DNA of 45,870 nucleotides from JAJZXY01 sp046706185 (GTDB lineage: Archaea; Thermoplasmatota; Thermoplasmata; Sysuiplasmatales; Sysuiplasmataceae), in assembly GCA_046706185.1 (NCBI GenBank), contig JBJKPR010000048.1, positions 1-45,870 on the forward strand, given 5' to 3'. A program made the translations under genes and the position numbers. Positions within the stretch are counted from its first letter, which is position 1. The number at the start of each line of letters is the position of its first letter. The notes below the pieces were generated by a model. It saw only the letters and a program-made list of their open reading frames with translations, was not told where the DNA came from and ran no database searches. Shown here piece after piece: positions 26,407-35,471 of the stretch.

Positions 26407-28404
26407 TTGAAAATCAAGGTTACCGGGGAGGGTGGGACGAGAAGGATCGTCATCGACGGTTTCTCACCAGTTATTGACTTCCACTTCGGAGGAAGGGAAG
26501 TGAAGGCTGCCGAAGAGATTGTGACAGGATGCGGGGTGCTTCGGTTCGAGGAAAACAGCCAGGGCATCACCGTCAGAAAAGAGCTAGAACCTTTTGAGCA
26601 TGTGATAGGTTTCGGTGAAAAGGCCTTCGACATTGAAAGGAAGAGGCTGTCACTCAGAATGTGGAATAACGACCCGGGCGGTTACAAGAGGGGCGATGAC
26701 CCGATCTATGTTTCGATCCCTTTCTACATTTCCGTCCGGGAAAAGGCGACTGGTTATTTCATCAACTCTGTGGCGTCCCTCACCTTCGACATTGGTGTAA
26801 GCGAATATGACCAGCTTGTCGCAAGAACAAGTGAGCATGGGCTCGAAATGTATGTGTTCGAGGGCGAGACCGTAGAGGGTGTCGTCGAGCAGTACGTGAA
26901 GCTCACCGGGATGCCGTTCATGCCACCCGCGTGGAGCCTGGGGCACCAGGTGTCCAGGTTCAGCTACTATCCTGAAAGCACAGTGACACGCGTCGCCGAG
27001 GAGTACAGGAAGATCGTTCCGACATCTGCAATCTACCTCGATATCGACTACATGGACGGTTTCAAGCTGTTTACATGGAACAAGCGCATGTTCGGTGACC
27101 CTGCTGGAATGATAGACAAACTCCACGAAGGTGGTGTGAGGGCGGTCGCGATCATGGACCCCGGGCTCAAGGCGGAGCAGGGATACAGCCACTTTGAAGG
27201 GGGTGTGGGGGGATACGTGGAAACAGCAAACCGTGAGCTCTACCTGGGAAAGGTCTGGCCCGGACTGTGTGCCTTCCCAGATTTTTTCACAGAGAAGGCT
27301 GTCAGCCACTGGAAGGGAATGGTGCGGTCATTCATCAGTGAGAACGGGCTGGACGGCCTCTGGCTTGACATGAACGAGCCGAGTGTGTTCAACGAGGTCA
27401 GGACAATCGACCCGAATGCCCAGCACCGCCTCGATGGCAGGAGTGTGAAACACGCTCTTGTTCACAACGCGTATGCCTACATGGAGGCGAAGGCGACATT
27501 CGAGGCCATGAGCGAGGTGCTGGAAGAACCGTTCATACTTTCCAGATCTGGCTATGCAGGCATACAGAAGTACGCCGCCATCTGGACAGGGGACAACGTG
27601 TCATCGTGGGACGACCTCAGGCTGCAGATACCAATGGTGACGAGCATGGGAATTTCGGGCATACCTTTTGCTGGCTGTGACCTGGGTGGCTTCGCAGGCA
27701 GGACAGACCCTGAACTCGTTGCGCGTTACTACCAGATGGCTGCCTTCTTCCCAATCTACAGGAACCACAAATCGAAGGACGGCTCTGACCAGGAACTGTT
27801 CCTGATTCCGGAGAGGTTCAGGAAGATGGCTGCGGACGCTGTGTTCATGAGATACGATTTCATGCCATACCTCTACTCGCTGGCCCACGAAGCGCACAGG
27901 ACAGGACACCCGATCGTCAGACCCCTGTGCTATGAATTCCAGTCTGACCGAACTGTATACAGCGTCAACGACGAATATATGGTTGGTCCGCACCTTCTCT
28001 ATGCGCCCTTACTGGACAGGGGGGCGACGGGCAGGGATGTTTACCTTCCGGAGGGTTACTGGTTTTCAATGGACGATGGCAGGGTCCACAGAGGACCCGC
28101 ATGGATAAGGAAGGAGGGGGCAATGAACCTGTTCGTCAGGAAGGGAACTGCTATACCCTTGACAGAGGGAAGATACATCTCATACGGCAGTGGAAGCTTC
28201 AGGATGTTTGACGGCAGGGAGCGTCTGCTTGTATCGGGTGCGGCCTCGTTTGACGCAGGGAAGACGCTTGAGGGCGGGACAGTTGTCTTCCTGGGTAAAG
28301 AGGCTGACTCCTGCAAAGTGGATGGAAAGGTGCACCCGACCATTCACGCAGCGGGCAGGACAATTGTGAAGACGGGCCGGTTCAGGCGAGTTGAACTCAC
28401 GTGA
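26407..28404 (+). CDS. GH31 alpha-glucosidase
   Basis: A 665-aa glycoside hydrolase family 31 protein, close in type to archaeal alpha-glucosidase MalA. The nucleophile motif is WLDMNEPS (about 320), and the acid/base region WTGDNVSSWDDLR lies near 394. Other family blocks are present: IYLDIDYMDGF, GIPFAGCDLGGFAG and RNHKSKDG. It releases glucose from maltose and short alpha-glucans. The start is TTG at 26407, with no alternative ATG nearby. It is divergent from the glycogen operon, so it probably serves the same storage polymer. No signal peptide is seen, so it should be cytoplasmic. Confidence 0.94.
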   Translation: MKIKVTGEGGTRRIVIDGFSPVIDFHFGGREVKAAEEIVTGCGVLRFEENSQGITVRKELEPFEHVIGFGEKAFDIERKRLSLRMWNNDPGGYKRGDDPIYVSIPFYISVREKATGYFINSVASLTFDIGVSEYDQLVARTSEHGLEMYVFEGETVEGVVEQYVKLTGMPFMPPAWSLGHQVSRFSYYPESTVTRVAEEYRKIVPTSAIYLDIDYMDGFKLFTWNKRMFGDPAGMIDKLHEGGVRAVAIMDPGLKAEQGYSHFEGGVGGYVETANRELYLGKVWPGLCAFPDFFTEKAVSHWKGMVRSFISENGLDGLWLDMNEPSVFNEVRTIDPNAQHRLDGRSVKHALVHNAYAYMEAKATFEAMSEVLEEPFILSRSGYAGIQKYAAIWTGDNVSSWDDLRLQIPMVTSMGISGIPFAGCDLGGFAGRTDPELVARYYQMAAFFPIYRNHKSKDGSDQELFLIPERFRKMAADAVFMRYDFMPYLYSLAHEAHRTGHPIVRPLCYEFQSDRTVYSVNDEYMVGPHLLYAPLLDRGATGRDVYLPEGYWFSMDDGRVHRGPAWIRKEGAMNLFVRKGTAIPLTEGRYISYGSGSFRMFDGRERLLVSGAASFDAGKTLEGGTVVFLGKEADSCKVDGKVHPTIHAAGRTIVKTGRFRRVELT

Positions 28405-28837
28405 AGACTGTTTAGGCTTGCCTGCAGCCCAATACAGTCACCGCCTGTGGGTGGAGCCGAAGTTGTTCACCGCGAACCTGTCAAGTGCGGAATACGGCGG
28501 GAAGCGAGCCTCGCTGCACATGGGGGAACGGTTCTCACCTGCTTCATTACAGCCGCTGATGTGCTGCTGCATCGTCCCACGGGTACCTTGAAGCTGATTC
28601 CTCCGTGATGCCTGCTCATAACGCCCCGGGCGGGCTCCTCGAAAACGGGTACCTCCCTGCAGCCTGACCCCTGTGCGCATACTCAGCCCTGAACCGGTGG
28701 CATCAGAGCCTGGTGTATGCGCTGGCCTGAATTGAAGAATGGGCTTGACCACGGAAGGTGAAATTGTTTTACTGCCCGCCCGTCACAGAATACTGGAAAG
28801 TTTGAATTACAGCAGCGGCATGCACCGATGGAGCGAA
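28405..28837. other. long non-coding stretch with a strong hairpin
   Basis: About 430 bp between the GH31 stop and the preferred start of the epimerase gene. It is G+C rich like coding DNA but holds no protein I can support. A strong imperfect hairpin spans 28675-28722: GCGCATAC pairs perfectly with GTATGCGC, and inside it GCCCTGA pairs with TCAGAGC with one mismatch. GGGTACC occurs twice (about 28588 and 28648). It may encode a structured RNA or be a decayed gene. I found neither the RNase P nor the SRP core motifs. Confidence 0.35.
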
Positions 28838-29902
28838 ATGATAGAGCAATTCGACTACTTTGCCCTGCACATTCCAATGTCGCGCGTATTCAGGACATCG
28901 CTCGGGTCGACCGAAACATACAGCGGTTTTCTTGTGAGGCTGAAGACGGATGACGGGCGCGAGGGATGGGGAGAGGCTGTTCCGGCAAGAAGGATAACTG
29001 GCGAAACCGAAGAGTCCATCAGAGGGGCGCTGGAAACCATGAAAGGAATTGTGCTCGGCAGGGAGGAGACATCTGCAGAGCTGATATGGAAAGCGATGGA
29101 GGAATCAGCGATCGGTTCATACAGCGCAAAGTGCGCCATTGATGTCGCATTGTGGGACCTTACAGGCAAGAAGGCGGGGATGCCGCTGTGCAGACTGCTA
29201 GGCGGCTTCAGGGACAGGATGGAAACTTCCTTCACCGTGGACCTTGGCTCGATGGAAGAGGCAGAGGAACAGATAGAGGAGTTCACTTCGATGGGCGTAT
29301 GTGCCCTGAAGGTAAAGCTCGGCAAGGGAATGAGGGAAGATTACGAAAGGGTGAAGAAGGCAAGGCAGCGAGGAGGCGATGGCATCAAGGTGTATGTGGA
29401 TTTCAACCAGTCATACACTCCGAAAAAGGCGCTTGATCTTGCGCATACAATACAGAAGTTCGAGGTGGAATTCCTCGAACAGCCTGTGAGGGCCAACGAC
29501 CTCGAGGGGCTGAAGTTCGTCAGGGACAGAAGCCCGATACCTGTAATGGCAGATGAGTCCGTACACAGCCCTGCAGATGCAATAAAAATAGTCAGGCTGG
29601 AGGCTGCCGATATGCTCAACATGAAGCTTGTCAAGGCAGGAGGGATCACGCAGGGGAAGCGCATAATCGAAATCGCTGAGGCCGCCGGGATGCCTGTGAT
29701 GATCGGCTGCACCGTGGAAACAAAGGTGGGAATAACAGCAGCAACACATCTCGCGCTTGCGCTGAGGAATGTTGCCTACACCGACCTTGACGGTTACTAC
29801 TCGCTGTCGAGAGATGTCACGTCAGACGGTGTGAGGCTGGTGGAGGGAAAGCACATGGTTGGTGCTGGACCGGGACTTGGCATAGGCGTGAAGATTGAAT
29901 AA
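28838..29902 (+). CDS. enolase-superfamily enzyme, dipeptide epimerase-like
   Basis: A 354-aa member of the mandelate racemase/muconate lactonising group. Active-site pattern: K-x-K in ALKVKLGKG, metal ligands in YVDFNQ, FLEQPV and MADESV, and the opposite Lys in LNMKLVKAGG. The C-terminal DLDGYYSLSRD fits the L-Ala-D/L-Glu (dipeptide) epimerase branch, so dipeptide epimerase is the best guess. The frame is open from 28739, but the ATG at 28838 is chosen because conserved sequence begins there and GGAG lies 4 nt upstream. It stands alone. Confidence 0.85.
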   Translation: MIEQFDYFALHIPMSRVFRTSLGSTETYSGFLVRLKTDDGREGWGEAVPARRITGETEESIRGALETMKGIVLGREETSAELIWKAMEESAIGSYSAKCAIDVALWDLTGKKAGMPLCRLLGGFRDRMETSFTVDLGSMEEAEEQIEEFTSMGVCALKVKLGKGMREDYERVKKARQRGGDGIKVYVDFNQSYTPKKALDLAHTIQKFEVEFLEQPVRANDLEGLKFVRDRSPIPVMADESVHSPADAIKIVRLEAADMLNMKLVKAGGITQGKRIIEIAEAAGMPVMIGCTVETKVGITAATHLALALRNVAYTDLDGYYSLSRDVTSDGVRLVEGKHMVGAGPGLGIGVKIE

Positions 29903-30014
29903 GAGGAAACAATCTGGGCTGTTCTGCTGCCTCACCCTGAACCTGATGCACCCCCATCTCTCAAAAGGTTGAGCCCCGCAGTCCTCTCTCCAGGGGGTGG
30001 GCAGCGGTCTTGTT

Positions 30015-30113
30015 TCACGCAGAAGGCGTGTAACTGGATCTCCATAGAATGCTTTCACAGTCTTTGCAGCGAACTTGCAGGCACTTTTCTGCATTCTTGA
30101 AGTTCAAAGGCAC
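30015..30113 (-). pseudogene. possible remnant of a small cysteine-motif gene (DUF2769-like)
   Basis: In one minus-strand frame starting at a GTG (30113), 32 residues include PLNFKNAEKCLQVRCKDC before a stop. This resembles the N-terminal cysteine motif of small DUF2769-type archaeal proteins, but the frame ends early. AGGAGG lies right before the GTG, closer than usual for a ribosome binding site. It could be a truncated relic or chance. The rest of the 274-bp gap (29903-30176) shows nothing else. Confidence 0.2.
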
Positions 30114-30176
30114 ATCCTCCTGCCTCGCTGGAACAGAAACGCTCCATGGCTTGGTGGCACTCGACTCTGGAAGATG

Positions 30177-30276
30177 TGCCGGGGACGGGATTTGAACCCG
30201 CGGCCTCCGGATTTCTCAAGACACTGATCCGGGATCTGTATGAGTCCGACGCTCCGCCAGTCTGAGCTACCCCGGC
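30177..30276 (-). tRNA. tRNA-Met (CAT, elongator) with intron
   Basis: A 100-nt gene on the minus strand. The acceptor stem is GCCGGGG/CCCCGGC with discriminator A, and CCA is not encoded. The anticodon stem TCGGA/TCCGG encloses the loop CTCATA-A with anticodon CAT at 30240-30242. A 26-nt intron (30213-30238) sits after position 37, the canonical archaeal site, and can form GATC-CCG-GATC. The T-arm is GCGGG-TTCAAAT-CCCGT. The acceptor sequence fits elongator Met rather than initiator; tRNA-Ile with modified CAU is less likely. It lies 28 bp after the eS1 gene on the same strand. Confidence 0.93.
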
Positions 30277-30304
30277 TTAAGGTGCAAAAAGAATTCAGGA
30301 TGAT

Positions 30305-31066
30305 TCAACTGCCATCCCCAATCTCTTCCGGGGAAAGCTCCTCTTCCGCCCTTTTTTCATGCTGCGGCTTTGCGGCTTCCTCGGCTTCAACTTTCACCTC
30401 TGCTTCCGGAGCAGAGGATGGTTCCTCTGTCTGAGGTTTCTCTTCGGCTGCAACCTCTGTGAATGCCTGGGCCGCGCTCGGGAACCCTATTACTTCACTC
30501 CTCCTGATTTCCACCTTCTTCATCGGGATGACTATCTTGGTTGCGTTGGATATCTCCTTTGCCATGTCGCCAGAGACAATCGCCTTTATGACCTCCGAAA
30601 GGACCATGCCTGAGGTCTGGCTCTGCACAACGCTGACCATTACGTTCCGGAGTGAGGTTTCCTGAGAAGACTGGATTCTCCTTTCTGTAACTACCATTGG
30701 TTTGACCCTTATCTTGAAACCATCTTTGGTCACTGCGTCGACAACGTGCTCTGTCTTTGTCCTCTTCCTCCTTGTCAGCCTTCGCACATAGTCGTTCGTC
30801 AAATCATGACCAATGAATTGCGTGTGTACTTCGCTTCCCTTGATGCTGTTTGCCTTGAACCTGAGCTTTATGTGCATCTTCGAGAAGTCGCCCGTGAGAT
30901 CCTGCACAGTCGCCTCTGTGATCCTTTCCCTCAAATCCTCAGGTGCGGTTGCTGGTGTCTCGCCAAGCTCTATCGAGTTGAACATTTCCGGGGCATAAAT
31001 CTTGAACCAGGTCTTTTCTTTCCACTTGTCCTTGACCTTTCTGGATGATTTGGATTTGTCAGCCAT
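30305..31066 (-). CDS. rps3ae: 30S ribosomal protein eS1 (S3ae)
   Basis: A 253-aa archaeal/eukaryotic small-subunit protein. Typical blocks: KDKWKEKTWFKIYAPEMFN at residues 12-30, HIKLRFKA, NDYVRRLTRRKRTK and VKPMVVTERRIQSSQ. The last ~50 residues are a Glu/Ala-rich tail beyond the core family length. A TATA-like ATTTTATATG on the minus strand near 31105-31114 is about 40-48 bp upstream, giving a leader of roughly 15-20 nt. tRNA-Met follows on the same strand. Confidence 0.96.
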   Translation of the reverse strand: MADKSKSSRKVKDKWKEKTWFKIYAPEMFNSIELGETPATAPEDLRERITEATVQDLTGDFSKMHIKLRFKANSIKGSEVHTQFIGHDLTNDYVRRLTRRKRTKTEHVVDAVTKDGFKIRVKPMVVTERRIQSSQETSLRNVMVSVVQSQTSGMVLSEVIKAIVSGDMAKEISNATKIVIPMKKVEIRRSEVIGFPSAAQAFTEVAAEEKPQTEEPSSAPEAEVKVEAEEAAKPQHEKRAEEELSPEEIGDGS

Positions 31067-31247
31067 CAGTGCACGACCGTATCAGTCGTTAGTAAATTGA
31101 ATTCATATAAAATACTTGCTTGAATACAGCGGTGAGCGTTGCGGCCTGGGTCGAAGTCCGGCCATAGAATGAGGGGTGTGTTACTTGCTATCAGTTGACT
31201 GACATTAAAAGTATAAGTGGTCAGACCAATACCTTGGAAGAAACAAG

Positions 31248-32177
31248 ATGATGGACGCCAGGAAGCCCGAGTGGCTCAGGGTAAGGATGGAGGCTACTGA
31301 GGAGTACTCCAGGCTGCGCAGCAGGCTGAAGTCACTTCAGCTCCACACAATATGCGAGGAGGCGAAATGCCCGAACATCTCAGAATGCTGGGGAGGCGGC
31401 ACCGCGACCGTGCTCCTTATGGGGGATGTATGCACAAGAGGTTGCAGGTTCTGTGCAGTGAAGACAGGAAGGCCCATGAGGGTGCTCGACAGGGAGGAAC
31501 CGGAAAGAGTGGCAATGGCCGTTGCTGAAAGCGGCCTGACCTACATTGTGCTCACATCAGTCGACAGGGATGATCTTGCAGACGGTGGTGCATTGCACAT
31601 CGCCAGGACTGTCAGGGAGATCAAGGAAAGAAGCGATGTGGTTGTGGAGGTTCTGATGCCTGACTTCAGGGGAGAAAGGTCGAGCCTGGACACTGTGATA
31701 GCCTCCGGAGCAGATGTGCTCTCACACAATATCGAAACTGTGAGAAGGCTGACACCTGTCGTGCGTGACAGTAGAGCTGGATACGACCAGAGCATAGGCG
31801 TGCTTGACTACCTCAAGAAGGCGTCCGGAGGAAGGGTGACAAAATCATCCATAATGGTCGGACTTGGCGAGACTTACGATGAAATCGTCGAGACAATGGT
31901 CGACCTGAGGGGTGCGGGCGTGAATGCACTTACAGTAGGTCAGTACCTCAGGCCTACTAAGCGGCATATTCCGGTCGCTCAATTCATTAGCCCGGGGATG
32001 TTCAGAAATTATGAAAATGCAGCCAGGGAGCTTGGGTTTGACATGGTTGCATCCGGCCCGTTTGTCAGGAGCTCCTACAGGGCAGGAGAGCTGTACCTTG
32101 AGGGAGTGGTCAGGAACGGTGCTCCTGATAAAGACACTTATGTGTCAAAACAGCTTCACGGAAAGTGGTTTGTTTGA
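31248..32177 (+). CDS. lipA: lipoyl synthase
   Basis: A 309-aa radical SAM enzyme inserting two sulfurs into octanoyl groups on lipoyl domains. The auxiliary [4Fe-4S] cluster ligands are C36, C41 and C47 in CEEAKCPNISECW. The radical SAM cluster ligands are C62, C66 and C69 in CTRGCRFC. The C-terminal RSSY motif is present. A TATA-like ATTAAAAGTATAA lies about 35-45 bp upstream. It is the first gene of the lipA-E1alpha-E1beta-E2-E3-lipB operon, and its stop overlaps the possible GTG start of E1alpha. The first two codons are both ATG. Confidence 0.97.
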   Translation: MMDARKPEWLRVRMEATEEYSRLRSRLKSLQLHTICEEAKCPNISECWGGGTATVLLMGDVCTRGCRFCAVKTGRPMRVLDREEPERVAMAVAESGLTYIVLTSVDRDDLADGGALHIARTVREIKERSDVVVEVLMPDFRGERSSLDTVIASGADVLSHNIETVRRLTPVVRDSRAGYDQSIGVLDYLKKASGGRVTKSSIMVGLGETYDEIVETMVDLRGAGVNALTVGQYLRPTKRHIPVAQFISPGMFRNYENAARELGFDMVASGPFVRSSYRAGELYLEGVVRNGAPDKDTYVSKQLHGKWFV

Positions 32178-33289
32178 AGGAAAGCACGGTTATCGAAAAG
32201 AAGTCTGCTATGCTCCAGATACTTGACAATGAAGGCAACTGCAGGAAGGAACTCGAGCCCGATCTTCCTGAAGAGCTGCTCTTGCACATGTACCGAACCA
32301 TGGCAACGGTCCGCAAGTTTGAGGAGATTTCAATGGGACTTCAGAGGCAGGGCAGGATTGGCTTCTACATAGGGGCGGCCGGGCAGGAGGCATGCAGCGT
32401 GGGCTCAACCGCCGCCCTGAAGAAGGATGACTGGATATTTCCAGCGTACAGGGAGCCAGGTGCTCTGCTGTTGCGTGGTGAGACTGTCCTCCAGCTTTTC
32501 CACCAGCTTTTTGGCAACGCGCTAGACTACAACAAAGGAAGACAGATGCCCAACCATTTCAATTCGAGGGAGAAGAACGTGGTCACGCCATCCAGCCCGA
32601 TTGCCACCCAGTTGCCGCATGCGGTCGGGATGGCCATGGCTGCAAAGGTCATGAAAAGAAAGGACATCGCCATGACATTCTTCGGCGACGGGGCGACGTC
32701 TGAGAACGATTTTCATTCCGGCATGAATTTCGCCGGCGTGTTCAGGGCACCGGTAATTTTCCTGTGCCAGAACAACGGTTATGCCATATCTCTGCCTACC
32801 AGCAGGCAGACTGCCTCAGAAACGCTTGCGCATAAGGCCATTGCATACGGCATTCCAAGCGAACGGGTGGACGGAAACGATGTGCTCGCTGTATATTCGG
32901 CGACAGCAAGAGCCGTGGAAAGGGCAAGAAAGGGAAACGGTCCCACGATGATCGAGGCGATCACCTACAGGCTTGGCCCGCACTCCTCTTCAGACGACCC
33001 GACAAAGTACAGAGAAAGCTCTGAGGTGGAAGAATGGAAGAAGAAGGATCCGATAAGAAGGATGTCAGGCTACCTCAGGAAAAAAGGGCTTCTGGACCAG
33101 GAGTCCGACAGGAAGCTGCTGGATGAAATAGACAGGGAGATCAGGACGGCCGCAAAGAAGGCGGAAGCGACCCCTAAGCCCTCGATAGAGAGTATGTTCG
33201 AGAACGTATACTCGGAGTTGACATGGAACCTCAGGGAGCAGATGGAAGAGGCTGTCCAGAGGTTTGGACCGGGATACACAGGGAGCTGA
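32165..33289 (+). CDS. 2-oxoacid dehydrogenase E1 component, alpha subunit
   Basis: A 374-aa thiamine diphosphate-binding subunit of a pyruvate or branched-chain 2-oxoacid dehydrogenase. The TPP motif starts with GDGATSEND (174-182) and ends with NN at 203-204. The region around YRLGPHSSSDDPTKYR is the phosphorylation-loop equivalent. With E1beta it decarboxylates a 2-oxo acid and reductively acylates the lipoyl group of E2. The GTG at 32165 overlaps lipA; the ATG at 32210 (MLQILDNEG) is an equally credible start. Homologous Thermoplasma complexes prefer branched-chain 2-oxo acids, so that substrate is a reasonable but unproven guess. Confidence 0.94.
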   Translation: MVCLKESTVIEKKSAMLQILDNEGNCRKELEPDLPEELLLHMYRTMATVRKFEEISMGLQRQGRIGFYIGAAGQEACSVGSTAALKKDDWIFPAYREPGALLLRGETVLQLFHQLFGNALDYNKGRQMPNHFNSREKNVVTPSSPIATQLPHAVGMAMAAKVMKRKDIAMTFFGDGATSENDFHSGMNFAGVFRAPVIFLCQNNGYAISLPTSRQTASETLAHKAIAYGIPSERVDGNDVLAVYSATARAVERARKGNGPTMIEAITYRLGPHSSSDDPTKYRESSEVEEWKKKDPIRRMSGYLRKKGLLDQESDRKLLDEIDREIRTAAKKAEATPKPSIESMFENVYSELTWNLREQMEEAVQRFGPGYTGS

Positions 33290-34269
33290 TGCAAATGGCA
33301 ATCAGATCACTACTCCAGTCAGTCACAGATGCGATGAGGACTGAAATGGAGAAGGATGAGAGAGTTGTGGTGATAGGGGAGGATGTCGGGCGGGATGGCG
33401 GCGTCTTCAGGGCAACAGAGGGGCTGTTCAGCAAGTTCGGAGCTGAACGCGTCATGGATGCCCCCCTCAACGAATCTGGCATCATAGGCACTGCAACAGG
33501 GATGGCGATGTACGGTCTCAGGCCAATTGCTGAAATACAGTTCATGGACTTTATCTACCCTGCCTTCGACCAGATCGTAAGCGAACTCGCGAAGATACGG
33601 TACAGGTCCGGAGGCACCTTTACGGCGCCTGTGGTGATCAGGACACCGTACGGCGGCGGCATAAAAGGCGGCCTTTACCATTCACAGAGCTCGGAGGCGT
33701 ACTTTGCCCACACATCGGGTCTGAAGGTCGTGACACCCTCTACCCCGTACGATGCGAAGGGACTGCTGATATCGTCGATAAAGGATGATGACCCCGTAAT
33801 ATTCCTCGAGCCGAAGAGGATCTACAGGACAGTGAAGGGGGAAGTGCCGGACGGAGAATATACCGTCCCTATTGGAAAAGCCAAGGTTGTGCTGGAGGGG
33901 AAGGATGTCACACTCATATCGTATGGCGCCTCTGTGCACACGTGTCTCGAGGCAGCGGCAGTTGCGTCGCAGGAGGGAATATCGGCAGAGGTGATAGACC
34001 TGAGGACGCTGTCTCCGCTCGACATAGAAACAGTCCTGAGGTCTGTCGAAAAGACTGGAAGGGCGATCATAGTGAACGAGGCGCCAAAGTTCTGCAGCTT
34101 TGGGGCGGAGGTCTCTGCACTCATAGCGGAGAGAGCAGTAGACAGTCTGCGCGCTCCGATACTCAGGGTTTCGGGCTTCGACACCCCGTTTACGTACACA
34201 TGGGAGAGCGCGTACCTGCCAGATGCTGAGAGGGTAGTGGGATATATCCGCAGGTCTGCGGGCTTCTAG
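33289..34269 (+). CDS. 2-oxoacid dehydrogenase E1 component, beta subunit
   Basis: A 326-aa partner of E1alpha. The family signature VVVIGEDVGRDGGVFRAT is near the N-terminus, followed by ESGIIGTATGMAMYGLRPIAEIQFMDF. The C-terminal transketolase domain contains VIDLRTLSPLD. The ATG at 33289 overlaps the E1alpha stop codon (TGATG); a second ATG at 33295 has better spacing to GGGAG. E2 follows within 15 nt. Confidence 0.95.
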   Translation: MQMAIRSLLQSVTDAMRTEMEKDERVVVIGEDVGRDGGVFRATEGLFSKFGAERVMDAPLNESGIIGTATGMAMYGLRPIAEIQFMDFIYPAFDQIVSELAKIRYRSGGTFTAPVVIRTPYGGGIKGGLYHSQSSEAYFAHTSGLKVVTPSTPYDAKGLLISSIKDDDPVIFLEPKRIYRTVKGEVPDGEYTVPIGKAKVVLEGKDVTLISYGASVHTCLEAAAVASQEGISAEVIDLRTLSPLDIETVLRSVEKTGRAIIVNEAPKFCSFGAEVSALIAERAVDSLRAPILRVSGFDTPFTYTWESAYLPDAERVVGYIRRSAGF

Positions 34270-34280
34270 AGGTGTTTCAA

Positions 34281-35471
34281 ATGGTCAAGGAATTCAAACT
34301 GCCGGACGTGGGAGAAGGGGTCGCAGAAGGGGAAATAAGGAAGTGGCTTGTGAAGGAAGGAGAGACGGTCAAGGAATTTCAGCCGCTGGCCGAGATCATG
34401 ACAGACAAGGTGAATGTCGAGATGACATCGCCGTTCACAGGCAGGGTTGTGAGCCTCACAGTAAAGGAGGGCGAAGTTGTCCAAGTAGGGCAGCCGATAC
34501 TCAGGTATGAGCCCGAAGGAGAGGAGGAAAGCAGGCCGGAGCCTACCCAGGCGAAGGTGCCAGTAAGGCAGGACCACGCCCCGCCGATGGTTGAGAGCAG
34601 GGTCTCGTCCCAGGTCAAGGCGACGCCCGCTGTGAGAAAAAGGGCCAGGGAGCTTGGCATAGACATATCGACAGTGACGCCGCACGACCCCTCCGGCAGG
34701 ATCACGATTGAGGATCTTGAAACGGCGGCGGCCTCACCAGGAGCTGCGAAGGGTCGTGTTGCCGCGGTACCTCCCTCAGCGGAGGAAAGGATACCTGTGA
34801 CAGGAGTGAGGAGAAAGATATTCGAACGGATGACAGAGTCGAAGAGGAACATACCTCACTTCAACTACACGGACGAGGTCGACATGACAAACATAGTCCA
34901 TGCCAGGGACATTCTTTCAAAGAAGTTTGGAGACAGGGTCAAAGTCACCTACCTTCCTTTCATAATAAAGGCACTGATTGCGGCACTGAAAGACCACCCT
35001 GTACTCAACTCCAGCTACGATGAAAAGACAAACGAGATTGTTGTCAAGCGCCATTATAACATAGGCATTGCAGTTGCTGCGCCCGAAGGGCTTGTTGTGC
35101 CGGTTGTGAAAGATGCGGACAAGAAGAGCATTGAGCAGCTTTCCGCCGAGATAGCTGACCTTGCCAACAGGGCTAGGTCTGGCAAGCTGCAGCTCGGCGA
35201 TGTGCAGGGAGGGACTATCACAATAACCAACGTCGGGCCTATTGGCGGTCTCTTTTCGTCACCCATAATAAACTATCCTGAAAGCGCAATCATCGGCATA
35301 CACAAGATAGAACAGAGGCCAGTCTTCAGGGAAGGGCAGATAGTAGCCAGGCATATGATGTACTTCACAGTAGCATGTGACCACAGGATAATAGACGGCG
35401 CTGAGGCGGCTTACTTCGGAAACAGGCTGATAGAGTACCTGGAGCATCCCTTCCTGCTCAAGCTGGAATGA
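34281..35471 (+). CDS. 2-oxoacid dehydrogenase E2 (dihydrolipoyl acyltransferase)
   Basis: A 396-aa core protein of the complex. One lipoyl domain (residues 1-75) has the modified Lys43 in MTDKVNVEM. A flexible Pro/Glu-rich linker follows, then a peripheral-subunit-binding domain (about 113-150, TPAVRKRARELGIDI), another linker, and the catalytic acyltransferase domain ending with the His motif DHRIIDG (about 365). The ATG at 34281 is chosen because GAGGTG lies 6 nt upstream; the frame is open from GTG 34272. It overlaps the E3 gene by 4 nt. Lys43 should be the substrate of LipB and LipA encoded in the same operon. Confidence 0.96.
   Translation: MVKEFKLPDVGEGVAEGEIRKWLVKEGETVKEFQPLAEIMTDKVNVEMTSPFTGRVVSLTVKEGEVVQVGQPILRYEPEGEEESRPEPTQAKVPVRQDHAPPMVESRVSSQVKATPAVRKRARELGIDISTVTPHDPSGRITIEDLETAAASPGAAKGRVAAVPPSAEERIPVTGVRRKIFERMTESKRNIPHFNYTDEVDMTNIVHARDILSKKFGDRVKVTYLPFIIKALIAALKDHPVLNSSYDEKTNEIVVKRHYNIGIAVAAPEGLVVPVVKDADKKSIEQLSAEIADLANRARSGKLQLGDVQGGTITITNVGPIGGLFSSPIINYPESAIIGIHKIEQRPVFREGQIVARHMMYFTVACDHRIIDGAEAAYFGNRLIEYLEHPFLLKLE

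Noticed and set aside
28438..28752. 104-aa minus-strand open frame
   Set aside because: Composition (Arg, Gly, Gln, Ser rich) has no domain or hydrophobic core pattern and no ribosome binding site; likely chance in G+C-rich DNA.
28405..28837. RNase P RNA or SRP RNA in the gap after the GH31 gene
   Set aside because: On neither strand did I find the RNase P GAGGAAAGTCC-type core or the SRP GGAAG/AGCA helix-8 motif; vague similarities such as GGAGGAATC were too weak.
29822..30094. 90-aa minus-strand open frame beside the epimerase gene
   Set aside because: It runs 80 bp into the 3' end of the epimerase gene on the opposite strand and shows no recognisable motif.
31128..31190. T-arm-like stretch GGGTCGAAGTCCGGCCA upstream of lipA
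   Set aside because: Resembles a tRNA 3' end, but no other tRNA arms pair, and it differs from the island fragments; probably chance.
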